From: Bacteroidota bacterium
GTDB lineage: Bacteria > Bacteroidota > Bacteroidia > Flavobacteriales > Weeksellaceae
NCBI GenBank assembly: GCA_023387375.1
Contig: JAEWIE010000003.1
Span: 12,547 to 76,546, forward strand
Reading direction: 5' to 3'
Length of the DNA stretch: 64,000 bases
Positions within the stretch are counted from its first letter, which is position 1. Every line of letters starts with the position of its first letter. The notes below the pieces were generated by a model. The model had not been told where the DNA came from, did no database searches, and was given only the letters and a program-made list of their open reading frames with translations. Of this stretch, positions 19,163 to 28,203 are shown in pieces. The position numbers and the translations under genes are program-made.

Positions 19163-19219
19163 ATGAATTTCCTTGTTATGTAGAATGCAATTCATAGGCC
19201 CCGTTTTTAAAGAAATCGG

Positions 19220-19227
19220 TATCTTTG
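19220..19227 (+). promoter_or_regulatory. -7 promoter element; predicted leaderless transcript
   Basis: TATCTTTG ends only four bases before the ATG at 19232. With Bacteroidota spacing, transcription should start at or next to the start codon. Confidence 0.55.
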
Positions 19228-19231
19228 AATT

Positions 19232-19873
19232 ATGGTATTAGATCACTTAGTAAGGGAACCTGAAACAATCACGCCCTCCACCCCTATCCTCTTTTTACTT
19301 CACGGCTACGGTAGCAACGAAGAAGACCTTTTTGCATTCACACCAGACTTACCTTCAGACTGGATTATCGTAAGTTTTAGAGCGCCTTTAAAAGCGCCCA
19401 TGGAAGGCTACGCCTGGTATGAGATTGACTTTATGGACCTTGAACGTCTTGTGGATGTTCCTCAGGCGACAGAGTCTCTTAATGCGGTGATGCACTCTAT
19501 TAAAGAAATCAGGGAAAGGTATAAACTTGAAAACTCTACGCCCACGCATTTGTGTGGCTTTAGCCAAGGAGGAATCCTTAGTTATGCGCTTTCACTCACC
19601 TATCCAGAGCAATTTTCAAAAGTGGCCCTGCTCTCTTCCTATCCTGAAAACAGACTTCTTACGAAAAGAGTAAAAGAAAAAAAGAGACTTGAGCATCTTC
19701 GCTTCTTTGTTTCTCATGGGAGTGACGATGTTACCATTCCTTTAGAATGGGGCTCAAAAGGCGCAGAAATGCTTTACGATTTTGGATGCTATTTCACCTT
19801 CCGCGAATACGTAAGTGGGCATGGCGTAAACCAGAAAAACTACATGGATTTAATGGAGTTTTTCAAATCTTAA
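19232..19873 (+). CDS. Phospholipase/carboxylesterase-type alpha/beta hydrolase
   Basis: The 213-residue cytoplasmic hydrolase has the fold of the phospholipase/carboxylesterase (YpfH/EstB-like) family. Visible elements are the oxyanion region LLHGYGSNEEDL, nucleophile Ser111 in GFSQGG, Asp in SHGSDDVTIP, and His in SGHGVNQ. The substrate is unknown; relatives hydrolyse short-chain esters or lysophospholipids. There is no signal peptide. Another esterase-like gene follows after 12 bases, so the two probably form one transcript. The promoter box almost touches the start codon. Confidence 0.88.
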   Translation: MVLDHLVREPETITPSTPILFLLHGYGSNEEDLFAFTPDLPSDWIIVSFRAPLKAPMEGYAWYEIDFMDLERLVDVPQATESLNAVMHSIKEIRERYKLENSTPTHLCGFSQGGILSYALSLTYPEQFSKVALLSSYPENRLLTKRVKEKKRLEHLRFFVSHGSDDVTIPLEWGSKGAEMLYDFGCYFTFREYVSGHGVNQKNYMDLMEFFKS

Positions 19874-19885
19874 ATTAAAAACAAA

Positions 19886-20722
19886 ATGAAATTTCTAACT
19901 CTCCTACTTGCTGTGGGAATCTTTAGCACAGCTACGGCTCAAACGAAAGAGCAAGCTTCCACAAGAGAAAAAAACGTTCATATTCTTTCTGAGAATTTTG
20001 AAATGCCGCAGTTAAATCGCGAACGAAGAATTTGGATCTACTTACCTGCTTCTTATGAGGAATCCAAGAGTAAAAAATTCCCCGTTATGTACCTGCACGA
20101 CGGACAAAATCTTTTTGACAAGGCTACCTCTTACGCAGGGGAATGGGGAGTGGATGAAACACTAAACCGCCTTTCCAAAGAAGGATATGCACAGAGTATT
20201 GTCGTCGGTATTGACAACGGAGCCGAAAAACGAATGGATGAACTCTCTCCTTTCAAGAACGAGGAGTACAAAGCAGGCGGAAGTGGAGATCAGTACCTCG
20301 CTTTTGTCGTTGAGACCTTAAAACCTTATATTGATTCTCATTATAGAACAAAACCTTCGCGCAAGAGTACAACGCTTGGCGGAAGTTCTTTAGGCGCCCT
20401 TATATCGGTTTATGGAGGCGTAAAATACCCTGACACCTTTGGAAACATTATCGCTTTTAGTTCCGCCTTTTGGTTCAACCGTGAGGGCTTAATGAACTAT
20501 ATAAAAGAATCGGATCACTCGTTAAAGAAACAGAGGTATTATTTCATCGAAGGAGAAAAAGAATCCTTTGACATGGGCAAAGACACCTCAAAAGTAATCC
20601 GCCTTCTAAAAGAGAAAGGAGTAAAGGATAAAAACATTTACTACAAAGTACATCCCGACGGAAAACACAACGAAGCCTATTGGAACCGAGAATTTCCAGG
20701 CGCTTACAAGTGGCTACACTAA
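19886..20722 (+). CDS. Secreted esterase D-like alpha/beta hydrolase
   Basis: The 278-residue protein has a signal peptide (cleavage after TATAQ, residue 19) and a putative-esterase domain like that of enterobactin esterase/antigen 85 relatives. Features are RRIWIYLPASYEES, FPVMYLHDGQNLFD, the nucleophile elbow GGSSLGALIS, and a late His in HPDGKHNEAYWN. These enzymes hydrolyse varied esters, and the substrate here cannot be inferred. It is cotranscribed with the upstream hydrolase. Its stop shares CTAA with the converging purE stop. Confidence 0.85.
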   Translation: MKFLTLLLAVGIFSTATAQTKEQASTREKNVHILSENFEMPQLNRERRIWIYLPASYEESKSKKFPVMYLHDGQNLFDKATSYAGEWGVDETLNRLSKEGYAQSIVVGIDNGAEKRMDELSPFKNEEYKAGGSGDQYLAFVVETLKPYIDSHYRTKPSRKSTTLGGSSLGALISVYGGVKYPDTFGNIIAFSSAFWFNREGLMNYIKESDHSLKKQRYYFIEGEKESFDMGKDTSKVIRLLKEKGVKDKNIYYKVHPDGKHNEAYWNREFPGAYKWLH

Positions 20723-21222
20723 AGATCGTACCCGTTAGGGTGCTGCTCTTTAAGAGATTCCACCGTGGCTAAGACTTTGGTTTCAAGTCCATTTTGGTAC
20801 TCTGCAAGCCTCGCAGAAACTTTTTCATCAAAACTACCGATGATTTTGGCAGCCAAAAGACCCGCATTCACGGCTCCGTCTAATCCAACGGTAGCCACGG
20901 GTACTCCAGAGGGCATTTGAAGAATGGAAAGGATGGAATCCCATCCGTCAATGGAATTGCTTGAAAGAATAGGAACGCCAATGACAGGTAGGGTGGTTTC
21001 ACTGGCAACCATTCCTGGCAAATGGGCTGCACCTCCTGCGCCCGCAATAATCACGCGAAGGCCTCTTTCTTTGGCTCTGGCCGCATAATCAAACATCCTT
21101 TTCGGAGTTCGATGAGCCGATACCACGGTTAATTCATAAGGAACCTCTAGACTTTTTAGGATGTCTGCTGCCCCTTGCATAACTTTAAGATCGCTTTGCG
21201 AACCCATGATGATTCCTACCAT
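20719..21222 (-). CDS. purE: N5-carboxyaminoimidazole ribonucleotide mutase
   Basis: PurE converts N5-CAIR to CAIR in purine synthesis. The 167-residue protein shows the class I motifs: GSQSD (7-11), VVSAHRTP with the catalytic His, and AGAGGAAHLPGM. Its partner purK lies 113 bases upstream on the same strand. PurE has its own -7 box 18 bases before the ATG, so it can be transcribed apart from purK. The end of the gene overlaps the converging esterase gene by four bases. Confidence 0.97.
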   Translation of the reverse strand: MVGIIMGSQSDLKVMQGAADILKSLEVPYELTVVSAHRTPKRMFDYAARAKERGLRVIIAGAGGAAHLPGMVASETTLPVIGVPILSSNSIDGWDSILSILQMPSGVPVATVGLDGAVNAGLLAAKIIGSFDEKVSARLAEYQNGLETKVLATVESLKEQHPNGYDL

Positions 21223-21240
21223 ATCTACTTATTTAGAGTT

Positions 21241-21248
21241 CAAAGATA
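21241..21248 (-). promoter_or_regulatory. -7 promoter element of purE
   Basis: On the minus strand this reads TATCTTTG, a TAnnTTTG match 18 bases before the purE ATG. Confidence 0.5.
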
Positions 21249-21335
21249 CTGAAAAAATAAACTTTTTTGCCTGCGGAAGAATGGAGCAAAGCCTGCGTCC
21301 TAGCTTACCAAAGAGTGATGGGCCCTCTTTCTTCT

Positions 21336-22445
21336 CTATTTTGAAATAACGCGAACTACTTTTTTTAGCTCTAAGAGCTCTTTTATAAGCTCCTCTCTTG
21401 ATTCACAAACCACATTCACGTGTCCCATTTTTCGACCAGGTTTTGTTTCTGTTTTCCCATAAAGATGCACATAAGTATTGGGCCTCGAAAGAAGAGCATC
21501 TAGTCCTTCGTACTGCACAGGTCCCGAGTAGCCCTGCTCTCCTACTAAATTGAGCATTCCAGAGTATCCTTTCTCTTTTGTATTCGCTAAGGGAAGGTTT
21601 TTTAATACTCGATACATCTGTTCAAACTGAGAATTAAAATTTCCTTCCTGAGTCTGGTGCCCTGAATTATGAAGTCTTGGCGCCGTTTCATTGACCCACA
21701 CTTTGCCCTTCTTGTCTAAAAAGAGTTCAATGGCAAAAAGGCCAGGAGAATCCGCCGCGGTTAAGAATTGCTTCGCAATTTCTTCGATTTGAGAGGCTGC
21801 ATCTAAAGAAATGTCACTTGGACATAGATTAAAATCAAGTAAATTTAAGACAGGATCCGCAAGCATTTCTGTCACAGGGAAGACGGCGATTTCACCTTTT
21901 GGACTTCGCGCAACAATGATAGAAAGTTCTTTATCTATATCGACCAAGGATTCAATGACACTGGGCTCGTCCCAGAGTTTTTCTAGGTCCTCTTCACTTC
22001 GAATTACTTGCACTCCTTTTCCATCGTATCCCCCTGTATTTAATTTCTGTACATAGGGAAAGTCAAAATTAATTTCCGATTTCGATTGTACGGCTTGGAA
22101 CTTAGGGGAAGGAATTCCATGCTCCTGATAAAATTCTTTCTGAAGAATCTTCTGCTGAATAATCTGAATAATTCTAGGACTTGGGATTACTTGTACCCCT
22201 CTATTTTCCAACTCAAAAAGCGCCTCCACATTCACATGCTCAATCTCAATGGATACGACATCTTTGCCCTCACCAAAGTCAAGTACCGTTTGGTAGTCTT
22301 TAAAATCGCCCTGCGAGAAATTAGAAATTCCGTGACAAGGTGCGTCTTTTGCGGGATCAAGCGTAAACCACTGATCATCGTATTTCAAAGCTTCTTGAAT
22401 GAGCATGCGCCCCAGTTGACCTCCTCCTAATAGTCCTATTTTCAT
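21336..22445 (-). CDS. purK: 5-(carboxyamino)imidazole ribonucleotide synthase
   Basis: PurK, an ATP-grasp enzyme, makes N5-CAIR from AIR, bicarbonate and ATP, the step before PurE. The 369-residue protein opens with KIGLLGGGQLGRML, has KLNTGGYDGKGVQVI (ATP-grasp lysine and glycine loop), VNETAPRLHNSGHQT, and a C-terminal VHLYGKTETKPGRKMGHV. Length is normal. It sits downstream of mvaD (58-base gap) and upstream of purE. Confidence 0.97.
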   Translation of the reverse strand: MKIGLLGGGQLGRMLIQEALKYDDQWFTLDPAKDAPCHGISNFSQGDFKDYQTVLDFGEGKDVVSIEIEHVNVEALFELENRGVQVIPSPRIIQIIQQKILQKEFYQEHGIPSPKFQAVQSKSEINFDFPYVQKLNTGGYDGKGVQVIRSEEDLEKLWDEPSVIESLVDIDKELSIIVARSPKGEIAVFPVTEMLADPVLNLLDFNLCPSDISLDAASQIEEIAKQFLTAADSPGLFAIELFLDKKGKVWVNETAPRLHNSGHQTQEGNFNSQFEQMYRVLKNLPLANTKEKGYSGMLNLVGEQGYSGPVQYEGLDALLSRPNTYVHLYGKTETKPGRKMGHVNVVCESREELIKELLELKKVVRVISK

Positions 22446-22503
22446 TCCTTTATAAATTTATCTTTGTCTTTTTTTCTATATGGATAACTGATCTTAAAAC
22501 AGA

Positions 22504-23559
22504 TTAAAAAACCATTTCGTCTTTTACAATGCCTCCTTTTTGGGTGAGCGGTTTTAACTTCTCTTCAATAAAAGTAGTGATCACCTCACTAGACTCGTTC
22601 TCAGGGAAAAGCAAATGTACATTTGCGCCAGCATCGAGCGTGAAAAATAACGGATGAGAAGTTTCTTTTCGGAACTTCCATATCGCATTAATTACTTCAA
22701 GGGTCTGCGACTTCATTAGAAGATACGCCGGATCACTCATCATCATAAGGGCATGAAGCGTCAAAGCTTCATGCTCTACAAGCTTTATAAAAGCCTGCAA
22801 ATCTCCTGCTTTCAAGATTCTTAAAAGCTCACTTAAGTTCTCATTTGCCTCTTCAAAGCGGCGCTCTGCATAAGGATGATTATTCATAAGAGAATGTCCC
22901 ACTGTGGAGCTCACACTTTTTTCTCCTTCATGAATTAAAAGTACCCAATCGTTAAACGATCTAAATATAGGATGCACCTGAGAGGAGGGATAAGGATGGC
23001 CGTAAAAAGCGGAGCTTTCTTTTAACTCTGGAATCTCTCCCCAAACCACAAGGCCCTGGTGCAGACTTCGAGCCGCGCTTCCGCTTCCTAAACGAGCTAA
23101 GAAACTAGCTTTATGCAAACTTTCCTCTGGAGAAAGGGTGGATCCAAATTTCGCATCTAAAGCCATTAGGCATTTGGCAAGGGCTGCAAATCCAGAGGCG
23201 GAAGATGCAATTCCTGAACTATGAGGAAAGGAGTTTACCGTATGAATTTCATAGAATCCGTTTGCAATCCAAGGAAGGTACTTCTCAATAGACTTAAAAT
23301 AGGTCTCAATTTTCTGGGCAAATGCCTCGTTTTTTTTGCCTGCAAGAAAAAGTTCAACACCAAAGGATTTCTCTGAATCAAAACTCATTTCCGTTTGCGT
23401 ATTGCAATTCTTAAGCGTGTAGCTAATGCTTGGATTGGCTGGAATTTGCCCCGCGTACTTTCCCCAATATTTCACCAGGGCAATATTGCTCGGTGCCGTC
23501 TCTTTTACACTAGTCGAAAAAACATTTGCCTCAAAGGAGGCTATAAATTCACTATGCAT
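22504..23559 (-). CDS. mvaD: Diphosphomevalonate decarboxylase
   Basis: This GHMP-fold enzyme decarboxylates mevalonate diphosphate to isopentenyl diphosphate, so this organism appears to use the mevalonate route for isoprenoids. The 351-residue protein has the signature APSNIALVKYWGK (about 22-34), PASNPSISYTL-like region (IPANPSISYTLKNC), the phosphate-binding PHSSGIASSASGFAALA loop, and FTLDAGANVHLLF near the C-terminus. The gene lies between fadD and purK in a co-directional run; a functional tie to those neighbours is not evident. Confidence 0.93.
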   Translation of the reverse strand: MHSEFIASFEANVFSTSVKETAPSNIALVKYWGKYAGQIPANPSISYTLKNCNTQTEMSFDSEKSFGVELFLAGKKNEAFAQKIETYFKSIEKYLPWIANGFYEIHTVNSFPHSSGIASSASGFAALAKCLMALDAKFGSTLSPEESLHKASFLARLGSGSAARSLHQGLVVWGEIPELKESSAFYGHPYPSSQVHPIFRSFNDWVLLIHEGEKSVSSTVGHSLMNNHPYAERRFEEANENLSELLRILKAGDLQAFIKLVEHEALTLHALMMMSDPAYLLMKSQTLEVINAIWKFRKETSHPLFFTLDAGANVHLLFPENESSEVITTFIEEKLKPLTQKGGIVKDEMVF

Positions 23560-23607
23560 TTTCTTTCTCTATTTTATTTTTCCTTTCCACTACTTCCTTA
23601 AAAAAGT

Positions 23608-25371
23608 CTAAGCTTTATACAATTTCTCTAATTCTTGGTGGTACTTTTCAAGTACGACTTTTCTTTTGACTTTGAGTGTAGGGGTGATCTCTCCAGACTC
23701 AATTTCAAATTCTTTGGGTAGTAAAATAAACTTCTTGATTTTTTCATGCCCCTGCAGTCCTTTTTGTAGTTGCGCTAATTTCTGCGTATAATACTCATGA
23801 AGGGCAGGCTCTTTTGTTAGCTCCTCCCAATTGCCTGGTTTAAGATTTAGACTTTCTAATTTTGATTCAAGCACCTCGAAATTCGGAACGATGATAGCGC
23901 TCGCAAACGCTCGATCCTCGGCTACGAGCATCACTTGAGAAATGTCTTCATCATTGAGAAGTGTATTTTCAATCAGTTGTGGAGCTAAGTACTTTCCATT
24001 GGAAGTTTTCATAAGGTCTTTGATGCGATCTGTAATGTAAAGATTCCCTTTCTCATCGAGTCTTCCAGCATCTCCTGTCCTAAACCATCCGTCCTCTGTG
24101 AATACACTTGCGGTTTGCTCAGGCTTTTTGTAGTAGCCTTTCATAATACCAGGCCCTTTGGCGAGGATTTCATCCTCCTCTCCGATTTTGATTTCTGTTC
24201 CAGGCAGAGGAATTCCACAAGAACCGTGCTCATAAAAAGTACGTGGAAATGCAGTTAAAGTCGCAGTGGTTTCTGTAAGTCCGTATCCGACGGTCATTGG
24301 AATCCCTAGCGCCGCGAAGAACCTTGTCACTTCCGGAGAAATAGAGGCTCCTCCACAAGGCATAAACCAAAGGTTTCCGCCCATTTTGTTTTTTATCTTT
24401 TGAAACACAAGTCCGCTAGCTATCGCGTACTTAACGCGAAGAGAAAACGAAGGTTCTTTTTCTAGTCTCAATAGCTCAGCGCGCTCTGTTCCAACAGTAA
24501 GTGCCCAGGCAAAGAGTTTTCTTTTCACAGGTGAGGACTTCTCAACCATTCCATTAACGCCTGCATAAATTTTTTGATAAAATCTAGGCACGGCGCACAT
24601 CAGAGTAGGTTTTACCTCGACAAGTGTCGAGGCAATTAGTTTTGTATTTTCTAAGAAACTAACTTTGGCGGCTCCTGTAAGGCAAAGCAGCGTCCAGCTT
24701 CTTTCAAAAACATGGGTCAAAGGCAAAAACGCAAGGGAATGCTCCTTTTCAAAGGACTCGAATTTAAAAAACGCAAAGTGCGCTGCAATCGCTTTTGTGA
24801 AGTTGCCATGGGTGAGCATCACTCCTTTGGGTTCTCCTGTCGTTCCAGAAGTATAAATCAGCGTGGCTAAATCCTCGTCCTCTTTGGGTTCGATCTCTAA
24901 GGTTTCCCCTGCCTCTTTAATAAAATCATCAAGGTAAATACTCCTTGTTTTCTTGGTCCAAATTCGCTTTTTGGCCATAATCAGCTGTTCGATTTCCAGG
25001 CCGTTTTCCATTAGATCAAAAGCGAGTTCGTACTGCTGCTGATTTCCTACAAGGAGGACTCGAACACCCGCCTCTTTTAAGATATAAGAAACCTGCTCTG
25101 CATTTGCCGTTGCATAAAGCGGAACACTCACGGCTCCTATCGCCATAGTTGCTAAATCAAAAACAATCCATTCTGCAGAATTGTCCGAATAGATTCCAAC
25201 GTGGTCTCCTGATTTAATTCCAAAGTCTTTTAAGGCGTTTGCTGTTTTGTATACGATTCGAGAAAAATCCATCCAAGAAAGCTCCTTCCACTCGTCGTCC
25301 TTTTTAAAACCAATGGCTCCGCGCGTAGGGTATTTCTCCGTGTTTGTTTTTAGAAATTCGGTTACATTCAT
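23608..25371 (-). CDS. Long-chain acyl-CoA synthetase (AMP-dependent synthetase)
   Basis: The enzyme activates fatty acids to acyl-CoA through an acyl-adenylate. The 587-residue protein carries the P-loop-like motif YTSGTTGEPKGVMLTHG, the VGYGLTETTATLT motif, the GWFRTGDAGRLDEKGNLYITDRIKD hinge region (written here in part) and a late lysine in PTLKVKRKVV. Its ATG overlaps the stop of the upstream dehydrogenase as TAATG, so translation of the two is probably coupled and they may act on the same lipid pathway. Confidence 0.92.
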   Translation of the reverse strand: MNVTEFLKTNTEKYPTRGAIGFKKDDEWKELSWMDFSRIVYKTANALKDFGIKSGDHVGIYSDNSAEWIVFDLATMAIGAVSVPLYATANAEQVSYILKEAGVRVLLVGNQQQYELAFDLMENGLEIEQLIMAKKRIWTKKTRSIYLDDFIKEAGETLEIEPKEDEDLATLIYTSGTTGEPKGVMLTHGNFTKAIAAHFAFFKFESFEKEHSLAFLPLTHVFERSWTLLCLTGAAKVSFLENTKLIASTLVEVKPTLMCAVPRFYQKIYAGVNGMVEKSSPVKRKLFAWALTVGTERAELLRLEKEPSFSLRVKYAIASGLVFQKIKNKMGGNLWFMPCGGASISPEVTRFFAALGIPMTVGYGLTETTATLTAFPRTFYEHGSCGIPLPGTEIKIGEEDEILAKGPGIMKGYYKKPEQTASVFTEDGWFRTGDAGRLDEKGNLYITDRIKDLMKTSNGKYLAPQLIENTLLNDEDISQVMLVAEDRAFASAIIVPNFEVLESKLESLNLKPGNWEELTKEPALHEYYTQKLAQLQKGLQGHEKIKKFILLPKEFEIESGEITPTLKVKRKVVLEKYHQELEKLYKA

Positions 25372-26384
25372 TAAAGGGAGGATTTTTCTTTGTTTTTAAA
25401 ATATTGAAGATGGTAAGATAGGCTTTCTTCTATCGGTATGAAATCAAAATCAAATTCGTTTTTAAACCGCTCACTGCTCACTTTGTTTTGGGAACATAGC
25501 GCCTTTATATTCACGGAATTAAGCATTCGAAGTGGCGGAATTAACCATCCTAAAAGAAAATTAAGTCCTACCGCAAGTTTTAAAAGAGAGGAAGGCAAAA
25601 CTTTCACTTTTTTCTTCCCAAACGCTGCTCGCAGATAATTCGCGACCCACGCATTGGATTTGGTTTCGGAAACCAGGATATAGCGCTCTTTCTTAGGCTC
25701 ACTATTCATTAAAAGGCGGCACGCTTTTGAAACGTCTCGTACATCCACATAACTAGAGCTACCGGGAGGCGCAAAAGGCAAGTTTTTATACCGAGAATAG
25801 AGCTCACCGCTGCTTTTGGTCCAGTTTCCGCTGCCAAGAATGATTCCTGGATTGACGACAATCACACGAAGGCCTTCCGCAGACGCGCGCATTACTTCTA
25901 ACTCTGCTATATGTTTTGAAATCGCATAAGCCGAATGGGCAAGTTTAGGATTAAAGTCACAAGTTTCGTCTACTTCTCCTTCTGCGTTTTGGCCGTCTAA
26001 AACGGCGATAGAACTTACATGCAAAAAAGACTCTACACCTGAGTTTTGAGTGGCATAAAGAAGGTTTGTAGTTCCTTCTACATTGGTTTTGTATATCTTT
26101 TTTTCTTTGCGGGGATCAAAAGAAACTTCTCCCGCGCAGTGGTAAATTTGTTTTACTCCCACGATTGCAGCCTGAAGGGAATCAAGGTCCTCAAAATCGA
26201 CCTTTACCCACTCGATTTGCTCCCACAATTCTTCACTGCCCTCATGGTAAAGGAAAAATGCTTTTTTCACAGCATTAAGGTCACTTGAGGCGCGGCATAG
26301 TGCCCGAACCTTTTGCTCTTCCCTTAAAAGATCAAACAAAAGGACTCGACCAAGTAGACCCGTGGCGCCTGTAACTGCTATCAT
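25371..26384 (-). CDS. NAD-dependent epimerase/dehydratase (extended SDR)
   Basis: The 337-residue protein is an extended short-chain dehydrogenase. It opens directly with the nucleotide-binding glycine motif VTGATGLLGRVLL, has the YAISKHIAELE active site (YxxxK) preceded by the VSS serine strand, and SSYVDVRDVSKAC typical of the dihydroflavonol-reductase/sterol-dehydrogenase group. Substrate unknown; translational coupling to the acyl-CoA ligase suggests a lipid or isoprenoid-type compound. I chose the ATG at 26384; the longer frame would start inside the promoter box. Confidence 0.85.
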   Translation of the reverse strand: MIAVTGATGLLGRVLLFDLLREEQKVRALCRASSDLNAVKKAFFLYHEGSEELWEQIEWVKVDFEDLDSLQAAIVGVKQIYHCAGEVSFDPRKEKKIYKTNVEGTTNLLYATQNSGVESFLHVSSIAVLDGQNAEGEVDETCDFNPKLAHSAYAISKHIAELEVMRASAEGLRVIVVNPGIILGSGNWTKSSGELYSRYKNLPFAPPGSSSYVDVRDVSKACRLLMNSEPKKERYILVSETKSNAWVANYLRAAFGKKKVKVLPSSLLKLAVGLNFLLGWLIPPLRMLNSVNIKALCSQNKVSSERFKNEFDFDFIPIEESLSYHLQYFKNKEKSSL

Positions 26385-26417
26385 GGATGAGTAAAGTTTT
26401 AATTTTTTCGTTCCCTG

Positions 26418-26425
26418 CAAAGATA
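26418..26425 (-). promoter_or_regulatory. -7 promoter element of the dehydrogenase-acyl-CoA ligase unit
   Basis: On the minus strand this reads TATCTTTG, 33 bases before the ATG at 26384. A second match (TAATTTTG, 26486-26493) lies further upstream and may be an alternative. Confidence 0.5.
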
Positions 26426-26584
26426 ATTAAAAAAGCCTGAAAGCTTCTACTTTCGCCTTTCTAACCTTCGCTTGAGAGGATCTATCAAAATTAGGCAATT
26501 TACCAAGGAATCCCCCTTCTGACAAGTTACTATCTCTCTATAGCCGTAGGAAAGGATTTGAAATAATAAGATTATAAATAATAT

Positions 26585-27373
26585 CTAAGATCTTAGAGGA
26601 ATTCCAAGAAATTCAAAGACTTCTTTATTGAAATCCACTGGATTTTCACTTTGCACCCAATGTCCCGCTCTAGGCACTTCTACTAGTTTTGAATTAGGGA
26701 ATTGCTGCTTAATTTGAAACGAGTCCTGAGGCAGAAGATAATTGGATTTTTCTCCTTTCACAAATAAGGTAGGTCCCTCGTAGACGCCATTCTTGATGGG
26801 ATTTCCAACTAAGTCTTGGTATTTCTCCGTTAAGACTTTTAAGTTAAACCTCCAGGAAAGAAGACCTTTTTCTTTCCACGTTAAATTCTTGGCTAAAAAC
26901 TGGATGACTGACTTTTCAAGTCCGTGGCTCTCTAATATAGCTTCCACTTCCTGACGAGAAAGACCTGGCTGAAAATCCACGCTGTTGAGAGCTTTTAAAA
27001 TGGCTTGGTGGTGCGGGGGATAGGCCTTAGGACCCATATCCACGACAATTAGTTTTTCCAAAAGCTCTGGATAAAGCATAGCGAACTGCATGACGGCTTT
27101 TCCGCCTAGGGAATGGCCAAGCAAAATCACTTTGCTTATTTGGTAGTGTTCCATGTAATTGCGGATATCCTCTGCCATTAAATCATGGCTGATCTGCTCA
27201 GAGTGAAAACTCTTTCCATGGTTTCGAAGATCGATAAGATGCACAGGGAAATGCTCCCCTAACGCTTTTCCAAAACTTCCCCAATTATCTAGCATTCCAA
27301 AAAGTCCATGAAACACTAAAACGGGCGTCGTGGAAAGTTCACTTCCGTATATTTTTGAATTAAGAATTTCCAT
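26585..27373 (-). CDS. Alpha/beta-fold esterase (YbfF-like)
   Basis: The 262-residue cytoplasmic hydrolase has LVFHGLFGMLDNWG (oxyanion region), DLRNHGKS, nucleophile Ser88 in GHSLGG, and a terminal His in RAGHWVQSENP. This order matches the YbfF family, whose members cleave short- and medium-chain acyl esters including acyl-CoA in vitro. The biological substrate is unknown. pdxJ lies 58 bases upstream on the same strand; the two may share a transcript. Confidence 0.88.
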   Translation of the reverse strand: MEILNSKIYGSELSTTPVLVFHGLFGMLDNWGSFGKALGEHFPVHLIDLRNHGKSFHSEQISHDLMAEDIRNYMEHYQISKVILLGHSLGGKAVMQFAMLYPELLEKLIVVDMGPKAYPPHHQAILKALNSVDFQPGLSRQEVEAILESHGLEKSVIQFLAKNLTWKEKGLLSWRFNLKVLTEKYQDLVGNPIKNGVYEGPTLFVKGEKSNYLLPQDSFQIKQQFPNSKLVEVPRAGHWVQSENPVDFNKEVFEFLGIPLRS

Positions 27374-27431
27374 TGTTTTAATTTAGCTTACAAGATAGCA
27401 AAGCCTTTTTAAATTGACAAAAAAAGCACTC

Positions 27432-28145
27432 TTAAGCAAGTCTTTTAAGGTAAGCTTGAATCGTGTTTTCAAGACCCATATAAAGCGCCTCTGAAATTAG
27501 AGCATGCCCAATGGAGACTTCTAAAAGTCCGGGAAGATTTTGCTTAAAATACTGAAGATTTTCAAGGGAAAGATCATGCCCAGCGTTAATCCCCAGACCC
27601 AATTCCTTCGCTCGTAGAGCCGTTTTAATGTACGGGGCAATTGCCTTTTCTCTATTCTTTGCATACTGTGATGCGTAGGCCTCGGTATAGAGTTCGATTC
27701 GATCCGTTCCTGTCTTAAAGGCCGCCTCTACCATGTCTGGATTTGGATCCAAAAAGATCGACGTACGAATCCCTGCCGCTTTAAACTCAGCAATCACCTC
27801 TGTTAAAAAATCTTTGTGTGTAATACAGTCCCATCCTTGATTGGAAGTAATAGCATCGGGCAAATCGGGAACAAGGGTCACCTGCTCAGGTTTTACCTCT
27901 TTAACCATATCGATAAAAAAGCGCTCTGGATTTCCTTCAATATTAAACTCTGTATACACTAGGGGTTTAAGCTCATAGACATCCTTTCGGGTGATATGCC
28001 TTTGGTCTGGGCGCGGGTGAATTGTAATCCCCTCAGCACCAAAAGATTGAATTTTCTCTGCCGCCTCTGTAACGCTTGGAGTATCGGCTCCTCTCGCATT
28101 TCGGATGGTAGCTATTTTGTTAATGTTAACACTTAATTTTGTCAT
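27432..28145 (-). CDS. pdxJ: Pyridoxine 5'-phosphate synthase
   Basis: PdxJ condenses 1-deoxyxylulose 5-phosphate with 3-amino-2-oxopropyl phosphate in the DXP-dependent vitamin B6 route. The 237-residue TIM-barrel protein shows LSVNINKIATIRNARG at the N-terminus, ITIHPRPDQRHI, EFNIEGNP, the VTLVPD strand, and GINAGHDLSLEN and VSIGHALISEAL near the end. Length is normal. A terminator separates it from the upstream mscS gene, so it has its own promoter, which I could not identify by consensus. Confidence 0.97.
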   Translation of the reverse strand: MTKLSVNINKIATIRNARGADTPSVTEAAEKIQSFGAEGITIHPRPDQRHITRKDVYELKPLVYTEFNIEGNPERFFIDMVKEVKPEQVTLVPDLPDAITSNQGWDCITHKDFLTEVIAEFKAAGIRTSIFLDPNPDMVEAAFKTGTDRIELYTEAYASQYAKNREKAIAPYIKTALRAKELGLGINAGHDLSLENLQYFKQNLPGLLEVSIGHALISEALYMGLENTIQAYLKRLA

Positions 28146-28180
28146 GGTTTTTCTATGGAGTAAGTCAGCAGAAAAGCCCC

Positions 28181-28203
28181 TAAAAATCCCACTGGGATTT
28201 TAG
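28181..28203 (-). terminator. Rho-independent terminator overlapping the mscS stop codon
   Basis: An 8-bp stem AAAATCCC/GGGATTTT (28183-28190 with 28194-28201, loop of three) ends in T residues on the minus strand. Its first arm includes the stop codon region of the mechanosensitive channel gene. Confidence 0.55.
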
